A stretch of 64,000 nucleotides of DNA from Stenotrophomonas daejeonensis (GTDB lineage Bacteria > Pseudomonadota > Gammaproteobacteria > Xanthomonadales > Xanthomonadaceae), in assembly GCF_001431505.1 (NCBI RefSeq), contig NZ_LDJP01000012.1, positions 18,120-82,119 of the forward strand. The letters run 5' to 3'. A program made the position numbers and the translations under genes. The notes under the pieces are model-generated. The model worked only from the letters and a program-made list of their open reading frames with translations, was not told the DNA's origin and made no database searches. The first letter of the stretch is position 1, and every line of letters starts with the position of its first letter. This document shows positions 25,019 through 32,170 of this stretch, one piece after another.

Positions 25019-25276
25019 TCAATCGCCGCCGCGCGCCCGCCGGCGGCGATTTTCCTTGGGGTCGGCCAGCAACGGGCGCAGCAGCTCCACCCGGTCGCCC
25101 TCGCGCAATGCCTGCGTGGGCCGCGCCAGCACGCCATGCACGGCGGTGGCGACGGTTTCGCCGGCAACATCCAGTGCCGCCATTTCCACCGCTTCGGCGA
25201 CGCTGCAGCCTTCGGGCAATTCCAGCTCGCGCCGCAGGTAACGGTCCGGCCAGGCCAGCACCACCTCCACGCGCAC
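25019..25276 (-). CDS. rnfH: RnfH-family ubiquitin-fold protein
   Basis: This 85-residue RnfH family member has a beta-grasp pattern ([21 protein letters not shown], then a helix with SVAEAVEMA, and [22 protein letters not shown] at the end). The cellular role is not established; in many genomes it forms an operon with the RatA toxin-like gene, as here. The start is GTG at 25274-25276, only 3 bp after the ratA stop, implying translational coupling. Confidence 0.9.
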   Translation of the reverse strand: MRVEVVLAWPDRYLRRELELPEGCSVAEAVEMAALDVAGETVATAVHGVLARPTQALREGDRVELLRPLLADPKENRRRRARGGD

Positions 25277-25279
25277 GGC

Positions 25280-25708
25280 TCAGCCCCCCTGCTCGGCCAC
25301 GCGCACGAAATCGTTGACCATGCGGTCGGCCAGCCCCTGGAAACCCAGCGCCAACGCCGGCCCGAGCAGGCGCGAGGCCGGCTCGAATTCCAGCTCCAGG
25401 CTGACCTTGCAGGCGGCATCGGACAGCGGCAGGAACTGCCAGCGGCCATGCAGGCGCTTGAACGGGCCGTCCTTCAACTGCATGTCGATGCTGGACGGGC
25501 GCTGCAATACGTTCTCGGTCATGAACCAGGTGCGGAACGAACCCAACCCCAGGTCCAGCCGTGCCACCAGCCGCTCCGGTCCCTCTTCCAGGATTTCCGC
25601 CTTGTCGCACCAGCGAAAACGCCGCGGGTAGGCGGCAACGTCATTGACCAGGTCGAACATGCGCGCGGCCGGTTGTTCGACCAGGGCACTGCGGCGGATG
25701 GTAGGCAT
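25280..25708 (-). CDS. ratA: RatA/START-like coenzyme Q-binding family protein
   Basis: This 142-residue protein of the RatA/Coq10 polyketide-cyclase (START) family begins [20 protein letters not shown], with [15 protein letters not shown] and a C-terminal amphipathic helix. E. coli RatA has been reported to block 70S formation, and Coq10 homologues bind ubiquinone; which applies here is unknown. The start at 25708 is the canonical N-terminus; longer open frames cross into smpB. It is divergent from smpB, with 51 bp between start codons, the classic arrangement. Confidence 0.9.
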   Translation of the reverse strand: MPTIRRSALVEQPAARMFDLVNDVAAYPRRFRWCDKAEILEEGPERLVARLDLGLGSFRTWFMTENVLQRPSSIDMQLKDGPFKRLHGRWQFLPLSDAACKVSLELEFEPASRLLGPALALGFQGLADRMVNDFVRVAEQGG

Positions 25709-25759
25709 GCGGTTGCTGCTGGATGTCCTGAACGCCTCCGAATCGGAGACAATAAGCGA

Positions 25760-26263
25760 ATGAGCAAGAAACCCGGCAAGGATAAAGCAAAGAAGGCGGT
25801 GGCCGACAAAACCATCGCGTTGAACAAGCGCGCGCGCCACGAATACCACCTGGAAGACCGGGTCGAGGCCGGGCTGGTGCTGCAGGGCTGGGAGGTCAAG
25901 GCCATCCGCGCCGGGCGCGGCAACATGACCGACGCCTACGCCTACGTGAAGGATGGCGAGATCTACCTGATCGGCGCACAGATCACCCCGCTGATCCAGG
26001 CCTCCACCCACACCGTTCCCGAAGACCGCCGCCAGCGCAAACTGCTGCTGCACCGGCGCGAGATCGACAAGCTGATCGGCCGCGTCGAGCGCGACGGCTA
26101 CACCCTGGTGCCCACCGCGATGTACTGGAGCAGAAACCGCATCAAGCTGGAAATCGCGCTGGCCAAGGGCAAGCAGGCCCACGACAAGCGCGACGCCGCC
26201 AAGGACCGCGACTGGGCCCGCGAGAAGCAGCGCGCCCTGCGTGCGCACAACCGCGACGCGTGA
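25760..26263 (+). CDS. smpB: SsrA-binding protein SmpB
   Basis: This 167-residue RNA-binding partner of tmRNA in ribosome rescue has the OB-fold core with [39 protein letters not shown] and LIGAQITPL, and the basic C-terminal tail ([20 protein letters not shown]) that enters the decoding centre. Length is slightly above the usual 155-160. No ssrA (tmRNA) gene was recognised next to it in this window. Confidence 0.97.
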   Translation: MSKKPGKDKAKKAVADKTIALNKRARHEYHLEDRVEAGLVLQGWEVKAIRAGRGNMTDAYAYVKDGEIYLIGAQITPLIQASTHTVPEDRRQRKLLLHRREIDKLIGRVERDGYTLVPTAMYWSRNRIKLEIALAKGKQAHDKRDAAKDRDWAREKQRALRAHNRDA

Positions 26264-26300
26264 CTCGGGAAAGCCCTGCATGGGGCAGCACCGCGCACCC

Positions 26301-26371
26301 GTAGATGCGGGGCTTGCCCCGCATGGGGCTTCAATGGGAAAGCCCCCGCATGGGGCAAGCCCCATGCCTAC
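26301..26371. repeat. SMAG/REP-like palindrome dimer
   Basis: GTAG plus ATGCGGGGC-TT-GCCCCGCAT (26301-26324) and CATGGGGC-AA-GCCCCATG-CCTAC (26349-26371) form a GTAG...CTAC-bounded pair of hairpins. The same two-hairpin unit occurs near 27891 and 31079. Confidence 0.85.
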
Positions 26372-26390
26372 GCGCTCAATCGACAAACTC

Positions 26391-26430
26391 CAAAAAAACA
26401 GCGGCGCGGTGGCCTGGGCCACCGCGCCGC
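26391..26430 (-). terminator. Strong intrinsic terminator facing the minus strand
   Basis: A perfect 14-bp inverted repeat GCGGCGCGGTGGCC (26401-26414) / GGCCACCGCGCCGC (26417-26430) is followed, on the minus strand only, by a run of seven T (A-run 26392-26398). No minus-strand gene lies upstream of it, so the transcript it would end is unidentified. On the plus strand there is no T-run. Confidence 0.6.
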
Positions 26431-26487
26431 TTCCATATGGCGATACCACCCCCGAGGGAGCAGGCCGCGGGCGCATCAACTTCGCCC

Positions 26488-26514
26488 TAAAGCCGAACGA
26501 CATGCTGCCGTTAT
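26488..26514 (+). promoter_or_regulatory. Sigma-28 (FliA) promoter of fliC
   Basis: TAAA (26488-26491), a 15-bp spacer and GCCGTTAT (26507-26514) match the flagellar sigma-28 consensus TAAA-N15-GCCGATAA at all but two bases. It lies about 100 bp upstream of the fliC start. The rest of the 350-bp smpB-fliC gap holds only the palindromes and terminator listed separately. Confidence 0.85.
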
Positions 26515-26614
26515 TGGTATCAGCAGCGGTGCTATGGCTCCTACACCCGCCCCACTGCACCCAGTACCGGTCAGGCGAACTGCCGGTTCCAACGCCAAAT
26601 CAGGAATCCGAATC

Positions 26615-27811
26615 ATGGCACAAGTCATCAACACCAACATCATGTCGCTCAACGCTCAGCGCAACCTGAACACGAGCGGCACCAGCCTGGCCACCACCAT
26701 CCAGCGCCTTTCCTCGGGCATGCGCATCAACAGCGCCAAGGACGACGCCGCCGGCCTGGCCATCTCCGAGCGCTTCAGCACCCAGATCCGCGGCCTGGAC
26801 GTTGCCACCCGCAACGCCAACGACGGCATCTCGCTGGCGCAGACCGCCGAAGGCGCGATGGTCGAGATCGGCAACAACCTGCAGCGCATCCGCGAACTGG
26901 CGGTGCAGTCGTCCAACGCCACCAACTCGCAGAGCGACCGTGACGCGCTGAACGCCGAAGTCAACCAGCTGCTGTCGGAAATCGACCGCGTCTCCAACCA
27001 GACCAGCTTCAACGGCACCAAGCTGCTGAACGGCGACTTCACCGGCGCCCTGTTCCAGGTCGGCGCCGACGCCGGCCAGACCATCGGCATCAACAGCATC
27101 GTCGACTCGCGCATTTCGGAACTGGGCAAGGCCGGCTTTGCCGACGCCGCGACCGGCGCGGGCGTCACCGGCGCGTCCACCGCTTCGGGCACCATCAGCG
27201 GCATCACCGTCAACATCAGCGCCGGTGGCCAGGCCAAGGCGATCAAGCTGAACGACGTCAAGGTCGGCGACAACGACAGCGTCGCCGACATCCAGAAGAA
27301 GGTCGTCCAGGCGTTCAACGACAAGCTGGACCAGACCGGCCTGCACGCCGAAATCGACGGCAGCAACATCAAGTTGACCTCGCTCAAGGCCGGCCAGGAC
27401 TTCACCAGCGTCACCGGCGCCTCCGTCACTGGCACCAACGCGACGGTGGACTTCTCGTCGTTCGCTGCCGCCACTGCCGCCGCCGGCGCCGACCAAGTGC
27501 ATTTGGAGGACCTGGACATCTCCAGCTTCCAGGGAGCCCAGCGCGCGCTGGAAATCGTCGACAAGGCCCTGACCTCGGTGAACAGCTCGCGCGCCGACAT
27601 GGGTGCGATCCAGAACCGCTTCAGCTCCACCATCGCCAACCTGGCCACCACCTCGGAAAACCTGTCGGCCTCGCGCAGCCGCATCCGCGACACCGACTAC
27701 GCCAAGGAAACGGCCGAACTGACCCGCACGCAGATCCTGCAGCAGGCCGGTACCGCCATGCTGGCCCAGGCCAACAGCGCCACCCAGAACGTGCTCAGCC
27801 TGCTGGGCTGA
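26615..27811 (+). CDS. fliC: Flagellin
   Basis: This 398-residue filament subunit has conserved D0/D1 ends: N-terminal [36 protein letters not shown] and [11 protein letters not shown]-terminal [15 protein letters not shown] and [16 protein letters not shown]. The variable middle (about residues 165-300) is Gly/Ala/Thr/Ser-rich and exposed, offering many possible O-glycosylation sites. The start follows AGGAA (26602-26606). It has its own sigma-28 promoter and terminator. Only one flagellin gene lies here, although related species often have several. Confidence 0.98.
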   Translation: MAQVINTNIMSLNAQRNLNTSGTSLATTIQRLSSGMRINSAKDDAAGLAISERFSTQIRGLDVATRNANDGISLAQTAEGAMVEIGNNLQRIRELAVQSSNATNSQSDRDALNAEVNQLLSEIDRVSNQTSFNGTKLLNGDFTGALFQVGADAGQTIGINSIVDSRISELGKAGFADAATGAGVTGASTASGTISGITVNISAGGQAKAIKLNDVKVGDNDSVADIQKKVVQAFNDKLDQTGLHAEIDGSNIKLTSLKAGQDFTSVTGASVTGTNATVDFSSFAAATAAAGADQVHLEDLDISSFQGAQRALEIVDKALTSVNSSRADMGAIQNRFSSTIANLATTSENLSASRSRIRDTDYAKETAELTRTQILQQAGTAMLAQANSATQNVLSLLG

Positions 27812-27836
27812 TCCCGGGCTGCACCGCAACAAGAAG

Positions 27837-27862
27837 GGCCCTGCCGCAAGGCAGGGCCTTTT
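27837..27862 (+). terminator. fliC terminator
   Basis: GGCCCTGCC (27837-27845), loop GCAA, GGCAGGGCC (27850-27858) and TTTT form a compact intrinsic terminator 26 bases after the fliC stop. Confidence 0.9.
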
Positions 27863-27890
27863 GCATTATGGATATGGAACGGGACCGCGC

Positions 27891-28055
27891 GTAGATGCGG
27901 GGCTTGCCCCGCATGGAGCTTTACCGGGAAGGCCCCGTGCCGGGCAAGCCCGGCACCTGCGCAGGGACACCGCTCTTGCAGCAGGTAGGTCGGGGCTACG
28001 CCCCCGTCGCACGGAATATCGGGACACGAACGTCGGGGACGTAGCCCCGACCTAC
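27891..28055. repeat. SMAG/REP-like palindromes between fliC and fliD
   Basis: GTAG plus ATGCGGGGC-TT-GCCCCGCAT (27891-27914) and GTGCCGGGC-AA-GCCCGGCAC (27937-27956) are followed by a separate perfect 16-bp inverted repeat, GTAGGTCGGGGCTACG (27985-28000) / CGTAGCCCCGACCTAC (28040-28055), with a 39-bp centre. The rest of this 407-bp gap holds the fliC terminator and the fliD promoter; no gene is seen. Confidence 0.85.
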
Positions 28056-28145
28056 TCCCTCGACATGGCCTGGATGCGGCACCTGCCGGCGAGCCCGGGG
28101 ATGGCACGGAACATGCATCCAAACCGGGGATCACGCGCAACGCGC

Positions 28146-28172
28146 TAAAGTCGCCGCGACGCCTGCCGATAT
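28146..28172 (+). promoter_or_regulatory. Sigma-28 promoter of fliD
   Basis: TAAA (28146-28149), a 15-bp spacer and GCCGATAT (28165-28172) differ from the sigma-28 consensus by one base. It lies 47 bp before the fliD start. Confidence 0.88.
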
Positions 28173-28218
28173 CCGGAGGTGTCCCTACAGGCATCTCCTT
28201 GCCACCGAAGGAATCCAC

Positions 28219-29583
28219 ATGGCCACCTCCCTTGCTGCCGTCGGCTCCGGCCTGGACATCCCCACCCTGGTCTCGCAACTGGTGGCCAACGAGCGCAAGC
28301 CGGTGGCCGACCGCATCAACACCCAGGGCACGGCCGCCACCACCCAGCTTTCGGCGTTCGGCAGCATCAAGAGCTCGCTGAGCAGCCTGCAATCCTCGCT
28401 GGCGGCATTGATCAAGAGCGCCGACGCCCCCGCCTACAAGACCACGGTACCCGATGGCAGCGGCTTCAACGCCACCGTGGTGACCGATGCCAGCACCGGC
28501 AAGACCCAGGCCAGCGCCGGCACCTACAACGTCGAGGTGCTGAGCCTGGCGCAATCGCAGAAGCTCAGCTCGGGGGCCTTCGCCGCCGATGCCGCGGTGG
28601 GCGACGGGACATTGAAAATCGCCTGGGGCGACGAAACCCTCGACGTCGAGATAAAACCCGACAGCAAGCTCTCCGACATCGCCGCGGCCATCAACAAGGC
28701 CGCCGGCGGCAAGGGGGTCAACGCCACCATCATCACCGCCGACGACGGCCAGCACCTGGTGCTCAACGCGGTCGATGCCGGCACCGAAGGCACCCTGACC
28801 ATCTCGGCCAGCGGCGGCAACGGCGGCCTGTCCGCGTTGACCTGGGACGGCAGCGGCGGCGGCCTGAGCCAGATCGTGGAGGCCACCAATGCGCGCGTGC
28901 GGGTGGACGGGTTCGAGCGCGAGTCCAGCAGCAACAGCATCAGCGACCTGATCCCCGGCATCACCCTGAACCTGACCGAGGCCGCGGAAGGCACCACCAA
29001 GACCCTGACCGTCAGCCAGGACAACAGCCCGCTCAAGATCAACCTGCAGGCCTTCGTCAGCGCCTACAACGCCTCGGTCAACCTGCTCAAGTCGTCCAGC
29101 GCCTACGACGCGACCAACGACAAGGCTTCCGCGCTGACCGGCGATTCGCTGGTGCGCGGCCTGCAACAGCAGCTGCGCAGCCAATTGAGCGCCAACGTCG
29201 TCGACATGAAGGCGCTGGGCCTGGCCATCGGCACCGACGGCACGCTGACGCTGAACGCCAGCACCTTCGACAAGGCGATGGCCGACAACCCGGCCGCCGC
29301 GTCCGCGCTGCTGGGCAAGGACGGCAAGCTGTCCTCCTCGCTGTCCAGCGTGCTCAAGAGCAACCTGGACAGCACCGGCACCCTGACCCAGCGCACCGAT
29401 TCCCTCAACAAGCAGATCAAGAAGCTGGAGAAGGACCTGGACGACCTGGATGCGCGCATGGAGAAGGTCTCGGCGCGCTACACCGCGCAGTTCACCGCGA
29501 TGGACACGCTGGTGGCGCAGATGCAGAGCACCAGCAATTACCTGACCCAGCAGTTGAGCGCGCTGCAGCAGGCGAAGAGCTGA
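28219..29583 (+). CDS. fliD: Flagellar filament cap protein FliD
   Basis: This 454-residue filament cap (HAP2) catalyses flagellin folding at the growing tip. The N-terminal D0/D1 part reads AVGSGLDIPTLVSQLVANER, and the C-terminal coiled coil TDSLNKQIKKLEKDLDDLDA with QFTAMDTLVAQMQSTSNYL is the FliD_C signature. The start follows AAGGAA at the right spacing. Transcribed from its own sigma-28 promoter, probably with fliS downstream. Confidence 0.96.
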   Translation: MATSLAAVGSGLDIPTLVSQLVANERKPVADRINTQGTAATTQLSAFGSIKSSLSSLQSSLAALIKSADAPAYKTTVPDGSGFNATVVTDASTGKTQASAGTYNVEVLSLAQSQKLSSGAFAADAAVGDGTLKIAWGDETLDVEIKPDSKLSDIAAAINKAAGGKGVNATIITADDGQHLVLNAVDAGTEGTLTISASGGNGGLSALTWDGSGGGLSQIVEATNARVRVDGFERESSSNSISDLIPGITLNLTEAAEGTTKTLTVSQDNSPLKINLQAFVSAYNASVNLLKSSSAYDATNDKASALTGDSLVRGLQQQLRSQLSANVVDMKALGLAIGTDGTLTLNASTFDKAMADNPAAASALLGKDGKLSSSLSSVLKSNLDSTGTLTQRTDSLNKQIKKLEKDLDDLDARMEKVSARYTAQFTAMDTLVAQMQSTSNYLTQQLSALQQAKS

Positions 29584-29591
29584 CCGGCGGC

Positions 29592-29619
29592 TCAAGTAGG
29601 CGCTCCCCGCGGCCGATAT
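29592..29619 (+). promoter_or_regulatory. Possible sigma-28 promoter of fliS
   Basis: GCCGATAT (29612-29619) is a near-perfect sigma-28 -10 element. The -35 is weaker: TCAA at 29592-29595 with a 16-bp spacer. It lies 73 bp before fliS and may add to read-through from fliD. Confidence 0.5.
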
Positions 29620-29691
29620 ACGTAACAGCCCCCCATCATCCCGGCCGCCCATGCCCCGCGGCGCCGGACAGGTTCCAGGAGACCTCCCCCA

Positions 29692-30111
29692 ATGTACGGT
29701 TCCAGCCGCAACCACGCAGAGCAGTATCGCAAGGTCGGGATCTCGACCCGGGTTGTGGATGCCGACCCGCACAAGCTGGTGGCCATGCTGTTCGAGGGCG
29801 CCAACGAGCGCATGCGCCGCGCCGAGGCCTTCCTCGCCCAGGGCAACCAGGCCATGAAGGGCAAGGTGATCGGCGAGGCATGCGCCATCATCGGCCACCT
29901 CAACGGTTCGCTCGACCATGAAGCCGGCGGCGAGATCGCCAGCAACCTGTCGGCCCTGTACGACTTCGTCATCCAGCGCCTGACCGAGGCCAACCTGAAC
30001 AACGACGCCGAGGCACTGCGGGAATCGCTGGCGGTGATGAGCGAAATCGAATCGGCCTGGAACGCCATCCCCGGCGAACAGCGCCACATGCCGGTGGCGG
30101 CCGGTGCCTGA
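29692..30111 (+). CDS. fliS: Flagellin export chaperone FliS
   Basis: This 139-residue helical chaperone binds the C-terminus of flagellin and prevents premature polymerisation. Family motifs: YRKVGISTRVVDADPHKLVAMLFEGA at the N-terminus and LYDFVIQRLTEANLNNDAEAL near residue 100. Length is usual. It is followed by a FliT-like gene 13 bp downstream. Confidence 0.95.
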   Translation: MYGSSRNHAEQYRKVGISTRVVDADPHKLVAMLFEGANERMRRAEAFLAQGNQAMKGKVIGEACAIIGHLNGSLDHEAGGEIASNLSALYDFVIQRLTEANLNNDAEALRESLAVMSEIESAWNAIPGEQRHMPVAAGA

Positions 30112-30124
30112 GGAGAAGACACGC

Positions 30125-30430
30125 ATGGATCACGACGCCACCCTGCAGGCCCTGCACGCCGACCTCGACGCCCTGCGCACCGCCGTGGAGCAGGAGGACC
30201 ATGCCGAGGCCGCGCTGATCGCGGTCAGGCACGACCGCCACCTGCGCGAATTCATCGAGACCTGTGGCACCCAGGCCGCCGCCAACGGCCTGCGCAAGCT
30301 GCTGGAACTGCAGCGCGACCTGACCCGCGACATGCTGGCCCGCCGCGACGTCGCCGCGGCGCACCTGCGCAGCGGCCGGCAGTCGGTACGCGCCGCCAAT
30401 GCCTACCAGCAGGCCGGAACGCTGGCATGA
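30125..30430 (+). CDS. FliT-like small helical flagellar protein
   Basis: This 101-residue, mainly helical protein has no signal peptide and a hydrophilic heptad-like pattern (LHADLDALRTAVEQEDHAEAAL, LRKLLELQRDLTRDMLARRD). Its size, position after fliS and overlap with the next gene fit a FliT-type export chaperone (partner of FliD), but sequence identity to FliT is not obvious by eye. The start at 30125 follows GAGGAGAAG; an upstream in-frame start overlaps fliS. The stop overlaps the PilZ-like gene (ATGA at 30427-30430). Confidence 0.65.
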   Translation: MDHDATLQALHADLDALRTAVEQEDHAEAALIAVRHDRHLREFIETCGTQAAANGLRKLLELQRDLTRDMLARRDVAAAHLRSGRQSVRAANAYQQAGTLA

Positions 30431-31008
30431 ACGAACCCGGTGCCAGCGTCGTGCACCACCCGGCGGAAACCGAACTGTTCGCCGATACGCTGACCTGCGA
30501 CGTGGCATTGCCGGCGGGCTTCGAGGCCGGCAGCAGCGTGGTCCACCCCGGCGCCGCCGAGATGCTGTTGCGCAGCGTCGCGCTGGTGGAGGATTCGCGC
30601 AGCACCGAAGACAACGACGAACGCGGCGAAAGCAGCCTGCAGGCACAGCGGCTGGAAGCGCGCATGGACCTGGTGCTGGTATTGCTGGGCCGGCTGTTGC
30701 GCCAGTCCGACGCCACCGCCCTGCCCCTGCGTCCGCTGCGCTGGTCGCGCCGCGGCCTGCGCATGGAATTGGGCCAGCGCACCGGCAGCGCTCCCGGTAC
30801 GCAGGGCATCGTGCGCCTGCAGCCGGCGGACTGGCTGCCCGACCACATCGAACTACCCGTGCAGGTACTGGCCGAGGCCGCCTCCGGCAACGGCGGCCAT
30901 TACCTGTGGCTGCGCCTGAACGACCCCGGCACCGCGCTGGAAATGGCACTGGAGCGGCACCTGTTCCGCCTGCACCGCCGGCAGATCGCCAACAGCAGGC
31001 GTACGTAG
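30427..31008 (+). CDS. PilZ-like domain protein of the flagellar cluster
   Basis: This 193-residue soluble protein overlaps the FliT-like gene by 4 bp. The pattern LRPLRWSRRGLRMEL, then a beta-rich stretch (TQGIVRLQPADWLPDHIELPVQVLAEA) and ALERHLFRLHRRQIA at the end, resembles atypical PilZ proteins found next to fliDST in xanthomonads. The canonical c-di-GMP motifs RxxxR and D/NxSxxG are not clearly present, so ligand binding is uncertain. The TAG stop (31006-31008) is contributed by the GTAG of the following repeat. Confidence 0.6.
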   Translation: MNEPGASVVHHPAETELFADTLTCDVALPAGFEAGSSVVHPGAAEMLLRSVALVEDSRSTEDNDERGESSLQAQRLEARMDLVLVLLGRLLRQSDATALPLRPLRWSRRGLRMELGQRTGSAPGTQGIVRLQPADWLPDHIELPVQVLAEAASGNGGHYLWLRLNDPGTALEMALERHLFRLHRRQIANSRRT

Positions 31009-31148
31009 ACGTGGGGCTCGCCCCACGCAGGGCCTCATCCGTCCACAAGGACAACACCCCTGGAGTGTTCGTTCCCACGTAGGTGTGGGGCTTGCCCCAC
31101 ACGGGGCTTCACCGGGAAAGCCACGCATGGGGCAAGCCCCATGCCTAC
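31005..31148. repeat. SMAG/REP-like palindromes after the PilZ gene
   Basis: GTAG plus CGTGGGGC-TC-GCCCCACG (31005-31027), GTAG plus GTGTGGGGC-TT-GCCCCACAC (31079-31102) and CATGGGGC-AA-GCCCCATG-CCTAC (31126-31148). The last two make a GTAG...CTAC-bounded dimer. Confidence 0.85.
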
Positions 31149-31183
31149 GCCACGCGAAGGCATCCCCCCCATGACCATTGCCG

Positions 31184-31213
31184 GTTGGCTCGCTGCCAAC
31201 GCTCGGCTATGGT
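31184..31213 (+). promoter_or_regulatory. Putative sigma-70 promoter with operator-like repeat
   Basis: TTGGCT (31185-31190), a 17-bp spacer and TATGGT (31208-31213) form a fair sigma-70 promoter. A 6-bp inverted repeat GTTGGC-N5-GCCAAC (31184-31200) covers the -35. It lies about 34 bp before the GTG start of the response regulator and would lie inside the longer reading frame, which supports the downstream start. Confidence 0.5.
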
Positions 31214-31246
31214 GCGACCACTTCCAGCCGTGACCCTCCTGTTGCC

Positions 31247-31879
31247 GTGCGTGTCCTGATTGTCGATGACCACACCCTCGTGCGTGCGGGCCTGTGCCGG
31301 TTGCTGCAGGGCTTTGCCGGGGTGGAAGTGGCGGCCGAAGCGAGCAATGCCGAGCAGGCACTGGAACTGGCCCTGCAACACCACCCCGACGTGGTCCTGC
31401 TCGATCTTTCCCTGCCCGGCCGCAGCGGCCTCGAAGCGCTTTCCGACATCCGCACCCGGCTGCCGCGGGCACGCGTGGTGATGATGTCCATGCACGACGA
31501 CACCCAGCATGTGCGCGATGCGCTGGACCGGGGAGCGGCGGGCTTCGTCGTCAAGGACGCGGCGCCGCAGGAACTGGAACTGGCCTTGCATGCAGCCTGC
31601 TCGGGACAGGTTTTCCTCAGCCCGCAGATCTCGGCAAGGATGCTGGCACCGGCACAGGGCCGCGAACGCCCCACCGGCATCGCCGCGCTCTCGCCGCGGC
31701 AGCGGCAGATCCTGCGCCGGCTCGGCAACGGCCAGAGCACCAAGGAGATCGCCGCCGACCTGGGCATCAGCGCCAAGACCGTGGAAACCCACCGGGCGCG
31801 GATGATGGAAGCCCTGGGATGCCGCCGCGCCAACGACCTGTTGCTGCTGGCCGCCCGCCACCAGCACGAGCTGATGTGA
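31247..31879 (+). CDS. LuxR-type response regulator (FsnR-like)
   Basis: This 210-residue protein has a receiver domain (VRVLIVDDHTLVRAGLC, phospho-Asp in VVLLDLSLPG, Thr/Ser site VVMMSMHDD, Lys in GFVVKDAAP) and a C-terminal LuxR helix-turn-helix (LSPRQRQILRRLGNGQSTKEIA, ISAKTVETHRARMMEALG). It has no adjacent histidine kinase. The position just before rpoN matches, to my recollection, FsnR of S. maltophilia, an orphan regulator that activates flagellar operons; identity is inferred. The GTG start at 31247 gives the standard N-terminus. Confidence 0.88.
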   Translation: MRVLIVDDHTLVRAGLCRLLQGFAGVEVAAEASNAEQALELALQHHPDVVLLDLSLPGRSGLEALSDIRTRLPRARVVMMSMHDDTQHVRDALDRGAAGFVVKDAAPQELELALHAACSGQVFLSPQISARMLAPAQGRERPTGIAALSPRQRQILRRLGNGQSTKEIAADLGISAKTVETHRARMMEALGCRRANDLLLLAARHQHELM

Positions 31880-31930
31880 CGCGCAATTGCGGCCGCCTGC
31901 TGCCTGTGGCTGCATGGCGGCAACGGGAAA

Positions 31931-32089
31931 TTCGTGATGCAAGTCACGAAACAGGAAATCCGTCGCCCGTCGCGTCAAATTTCCCGCGCGGGCCTGTCCA
32001 CCGGGAAAGCCGCGGGCCAAGCGTCAAATGCATGACGCAATCGAGGAAAACATTGCTGCAATGTAGGTAATTTCCCTACGCATGTAGGG
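31931..32089 (+). promoter_or_regulatory. Regulatory region upstream of rpoN with three symmetric elements
   Basis: This 291-bp gap contains (1) CGTGA-N6-TCACG at 31933-31948 inside a 7-bp inverted repeat TTCGTGA/TCACGAA, matching the core of CRP/Clp sites (GTGA-N6-TCAC); (2) GCGTCA-N6-TGACGC at 32021-32038; (3) three half-sites GTAGG (32063-32067), CCTAC (32075-32079) and GTAGG (32084-32088). No clear promoter hexamers or ORF are seen. Which regulators bind is inferred only. Confidence 0.55.
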
Positions 32090-32170
32090 GTTTGACTGAT
32101 TCAGCCCCCGGCACCGCAAAAGCAAGATGCGTTCCATACCGACGCCAACCACGCGTCACCGGGGAATCGC

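Noticed and set aside
26264..26614. Possible tmRNA gene next to smpB
   Set aside because: No tRNA-like 3' end with CCA, no tag-peptide reading frame; the gap is explained by palindromes, a terminator and the fliC promoter.
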